From Microcebus murinus (Eukaryota > Chordata > Mammalia > Primates > Cheirogaleidae): 64,000 nucleotides of DNA. Shown piece after piece: positions 60,351 through 64,000 of the stretch. The position numbers and the translations under genes are program-made. Location: the NCBI RefSeq assembly GCF_040939455.1, contig NC_134112.1:67845001-67909000 (forward strand). Direction: 5' to 3'. How positions within the stretch are numbered: position 1 is the stretch's first letter; every line of letters starts with the position of its first letter. Below the pieces are notes generated by a model. It had not been told where the DNA came from. It was given only the letters and a program-made list of their open reading frames with translations, and did no database searches.

Positions 60351-61254
60351 TGTGTAGTTATGTCCATTACTCTTCATTTCTTTGTGTAGATCTATATTTC
60401 CACCTGGCTAAAGCACTTCCTTCCTTAACATTTCATAAAATGCAAGTTTGCTAATACTGAATTCTTTCAGCTTTTGTGCATCTGAAAAAAATCTTTATTT
60501 TGTTTTTTAAAAGATATTTTTACTGGGTATGGAATTCTAGGTGACAAATTTTTTTCTTTCAGTACTTTAACATGTCTTTTAAAATTTTCTGGTTGATTTT
60601 AAGACTTTACACCACTGGTTTTAGAAGTTTGATTATGATGTTCCTTGATATAATTTTCTTCATGTTTGTTGTGTGTGGAGTTTGTTGAGGTTCTTAGATT
60701 TGTGGGTTTATAGTTTTCATCAAATTTGGAAAAATTTTGGCCATTATTTCTTTAAATCGCTCCCCTTTTTGGGGGACTCTAATTATGCTTATATTTAGCT
60801 GCTTGAAATTGTATCACTAATGCTCTTCTACTTTAAAAATTTTCTTTTCTGTTTCACTTTGGGTAGTTTCTATTGTCATATGTTCAATTTAACTTTTCTT
60901 TTGCAACATCTAATATGCATTAATCTCATCTAGTATATGTTTCATATCATACATTGTAGTATCCATCTCTGGAAATTAGATTCAGTATTTTTAAGTATCT
61001 GACATGTCTCAGCAGTCCCTAAAGAACATCTTTAATGTATGTCTTGAAGAAGAAAGGGAAGAGAATCCAGACATGAAGTCCCTTGCACCTTAAAACTGTG
61101 CTGGCACAAAAATTCTCTTCAGTGATAAGCTAAGAATGGCAAATATTTGCCCATCTTTAGGAAGTAGAGGTAACAGTAATGGTTTTAGCATTTTCTTGTT
61201 CCTCAATGTTACTCATACAGACTCAATCTAGACAGTTATGTTCATCAAAATGAT

Positions 61255-61435
61255 ACTATGCTAGGTGTTTTAAATACTTTTTTTCCCAAGAAAACATTAC
61301 AACATCCTATGAAATGTGGTCTGTTACAAATGAGAAATCCGAGGATCAGAAACTAGAAACAAATGAGAAAACTGAGGATCAGAGACTAGAAGAAGGTGAT
61401 GAAGAGATTCAAACCCAAGATGAAAGTAAGATTCC
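61255..61435 (-). repeat. MIR SINE fragment with internal 33-bp tandem duplication
   Basis: 'atgctaggtgttttaaatac', 'acattacaacatcctatgaaatg' and 'gaaaactgaggatcagagactagaag' follow MIR in complement orientation. The block 61327-61359 is repeated at 61360-61392 with 4 mismatches in 33. Confidence 0.7.
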
Positions 61436-61794
61436 ATTTTTTTAATTAAAAAAGTATCTAATATACCAGGCACTCTTGTAGGTTATACTCTAATCTACAT
61501 TTTCTTTATAACATTAAAAATGTAATTTATAAATTTCTTTTGTATCTTCAGTTATATCAAGAGTAAATGGCAAACATTATATGCTATCTTATTCAGGAAA
61601 AATGTCTAATTTTTTTTGATGTAAATAAGAAATGTGACCACCCTAAGGTCATCTACCTTCAAAAAATACCTTTAACATAAACTCCTGGCATCATATAAAA
61701 GAAAATCTGAGCTTATAAAAAGGTGATCCTGTTTCATTGAATTGAAGTGATAGTGTCACAATAACTGACTCACTGGAATGTTCTCAAATGGAAG

Positions 61795-62000
61795 GATAAT
61801 ATCTGTCATTTATACATATGGACCTATAATGTACCAGGCCAAGTGTTAGTTGGATGCTTATTCTTATAACTTTTATAAAGGTAGAGGAAACAGTTTATGT
61901 AAAGTTAAGTAGTTTCACCTTCTAAAGTACAAATAAACTGGATTTAATACAGTTTTGGCTGACTCCAAAGTCCTTGCTTCTTTCTACCATTCCACAATGG
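61795..62000 (-). repeat. MIR SINE fragment
   Basis: 'acctataatgtaccaggccaagtgttagttgg', 'ataaaggtagaggaaacag' and 'gactccaaagtccttgc' follow MIR in complement orientation. Confidence 0.65.
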
Positions 62001-62306
62001 CTCTACTACACAGTATATTTCAGACAGAGATCCATTAAAAACCAATAAAGCAAATAAAACACAAAGCCCAAACATTGCAGCTATGTGGAAATCTTTGTAA
62101 TCTACTTAAGTTTCCTGATTGCAATGATTTCACTATAGTGTAGTTCTAAAAGATGATGGCTATTTAGCTGATAAACAAGGAACAAAACAAAGAAACAAGA
62201 CAAATATAGTGCTGGTTAATACTGGTTAACTAAATGCTCAAATTTTCACAAGATATACATTTAGTTTTGAATAGAAATAACTGGTGCACAGGAAATATAT
62301 TTGCTA

Positions 62307-62522
<216 letters not shown>

Positions 62523-63039
62523 TTATAAAAGGCAAACTGAAAAAACTCAAATATTTGAGAATAAAAAATTATGTACATTATTGGTTCTTTAACTTTTTGG
62601 TCTTGTGATTCCTTTACATATTTAAAAATTACTAAAAGCCCCTAAGAGCTTTCATTGATATGGGTTACATATTAAAGGAGCTTTCATTTATGTGGGTTAT
62701 ATCCATTAACAATTACCATATTTGAAGTTAGAAAAGTGTTAAAATATTTATTCATTTATAAAACACTAAACCTACAGTATGTAAGAGAAATAACTTCTAG
62801 ATAAAAGGTAAAAAGGGAGGCTTTGTTTTATATATATACACACACACATACTTAGATCTCTTTAATGTCTAGCTTAATAGAACAACAAATTCTTATATCT
62901 GCTTTTGCATTCAGGCTGTTGCAATATCACATGCTAAGTAGTCTTTAGAATATTCCACTCATGAAAGACAGTAAAAAATAAATGAGAATCTATAATGATA
63001 TAGAATAGTATATATACTACTAGATAGTCATTCTAATCC

Positions 63040-63255
63040 TTACTTGGGCTCTGGTTAAGAATAAGAGATCCAGTATCAGAGAGACTAAGATCAAAACCTG
63101 ATTCTGTCCCAGAATGTGTAATATGGGTATAATACTGGTACCTACACTTAAAAGAGTATTTCCCCCCAGAATTAAATGAGATAATACATTTAATGCTTGA
63201 CCCAATGCCTGGTACATGGTAAGTGATCACAAAGTGGTAGATACTATTGCCCACT
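63040..63255 (+). repeat. MIR SINE
   Basis: 'cctgattctgtcccagaatgtg', 'tatgggtataatactggtacctac', 'attaaatgagataatacatttaatgcttgacccaatgcctggtacatggtaagtg' follow the MIR order well. Confidence 0.85.
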
Positions 63256-63539
63256 ATTATCATGTTACAGATGAAATTTTTGTGATACTCCTGAGTCTGG
63301 TAAAAGCAGAATATGCCTCACACTAAATTCTATAGCATAGATTCTAGTAAACTGAGTAGCAACAAATTTCTGATAGTCTTTATAAATAACATCTTATAAA
63401 TTCCAATTTTATATCTGGATGAAGTATCCCAAATCATTCAAGTTAATTCAACATTATGATCACCAATAACTTAACCGTATCATGGATTAGCTTAATAATT
63501 GATCAATTTTCAGTAATACACTGGTTCAGCTTAAAGAAT

Positions 63540-64000
63540 AGTCACACAGTGAACATCCTTGTAATTGTCACCCAGGTCAATAAAACAATGCCTGCACCTG
63601 GGCATTGACTATCCCTGTTGATAGCACACCTTTTCATAATAGCACCCACTACCCTTATTTTAAGGATAACCATTCCTGATTTCCTTTTATAATCTTAACT
63701 ACCTATAACCGAATACTTACATTATATAGTATTATGTTTCACACTACACATTTGCTTTTGTGACTTACTTCTTCCACTTAATATTATGTTTGAGAGTTGT
63801 CTGTGCTTCTATAACTCACTTTCATTGCTGTGTAGTACTACACTAAAATGTAGTACTACAATACATCCCATTAGGACTTTGATTAGTGTGGCATTAAGGG
63901 TAAAAGATCATTTGGGAGAATTAACATCTTTATAATGTTGAGTCTTTAAATTCATGGACACAGGATAGTATTCAGTTATTTAGGTTTTTTTGTCCCCAAA
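63540..64000 (-). mobile_element. Old L1 fragment, antisense, continuing beyond the window
   Basis: 'cccaggtcaataaaacaatgcctgcacctggg', then 'gggagaattaacatctttataatgttgagtctttaaattcatgg' are complement ancient L1 phrases. It lies in the next BMT2 intron upstream. Confidence 0.6.

Larger units (their letters stand above)
55750..61010 (-). mobile_element. Long old L1M, antisense, with nested insertions
   Basis: The L1 3' UTR complement starts at about 55750 ('gacagttttattgaagtataactgacac'). ORF2 complement covers 55950-59000 and ORF1-type sequence runs to about 61000 ('gaaaaattttggccattatttctttaaatcg'). It is interrupted by a Tigger element and a MaLR LTR. No frame is intact. Confidence 0.75.

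Overview
This is a vertebrate nuclear window, and the evidence points to a strepsirrhine primate (lemur/galago group). It has split genes with GT-AG introns, dimeric Alu SINEs, MIR and L2 relics and many L1s. The two protein genes match, exon for exon and almost residue for residue, TMEM168 and BMT2 (also called SAMTOR or C7orf60), which are neighbours on human 7q31. The lineage call rests on the 3' end of a fairly recent L1, which is unlike the human L1PA type, and on a TTAA-flanked piggyBac-type element. piggyBac activity has been described in the mouse lemur. The species itself is inferred.

Layout. From 1 to about 27.4 kb lies TMEM168 on the minus strand: a CpG-island promoter and non-coding first exon near 27.18-27.43 kb, then four coding exons (20693-21817, 9258-9400, 7122-7396, 1047-1594). 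Together these give 696 codons with every splice phase consistent. The 3' UTR runs off the left side. Its introns hold L1, L2, Alu and MIR relics and a 580-bp solo LTR in the same orientation as the gene. From 27.5 to about 43 kb is intergenic DNA: L2 and MIR relics, a nested MER5/microsatellite/hAT cluster at 31 kb, a full-length antisense L1 (32.1-38.5 kb), an older L1, a MaLR-type LTR, two Charlie-type elements and a TTAA-flanked piggyBac-type element (42.7-43.1 kb). From about 43 kb to the right edge lies the 3' part of BMT2, also on the minus strand: a long candidate 3' UTR, the last coding exon (47619-48248), a 14.1-kb intron and the preceding coding exon (62388-62502). The intron carries a full-length but dead sense-strand L1 (49026-55540) and an old antisense L1 with nested Tigger and MaLR insertions.

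Function. BMT2 encodes the S-adenosylmethionine sensor that acts on mTORC1 through GATOR1/KICSTOR; the exon seen here carries both known SAM-binding residues. TMEM168 is a multi-pass membrane protein of poorly known role. Its C-terminal part has a motif layout like that of caspase-type (clan CD) peptidases, with the histidine motif kept and the cysteine replaced. This is the most interesting protein-level observation in the window. The two genes are not an operon; they are separate, same-strand transcription units.
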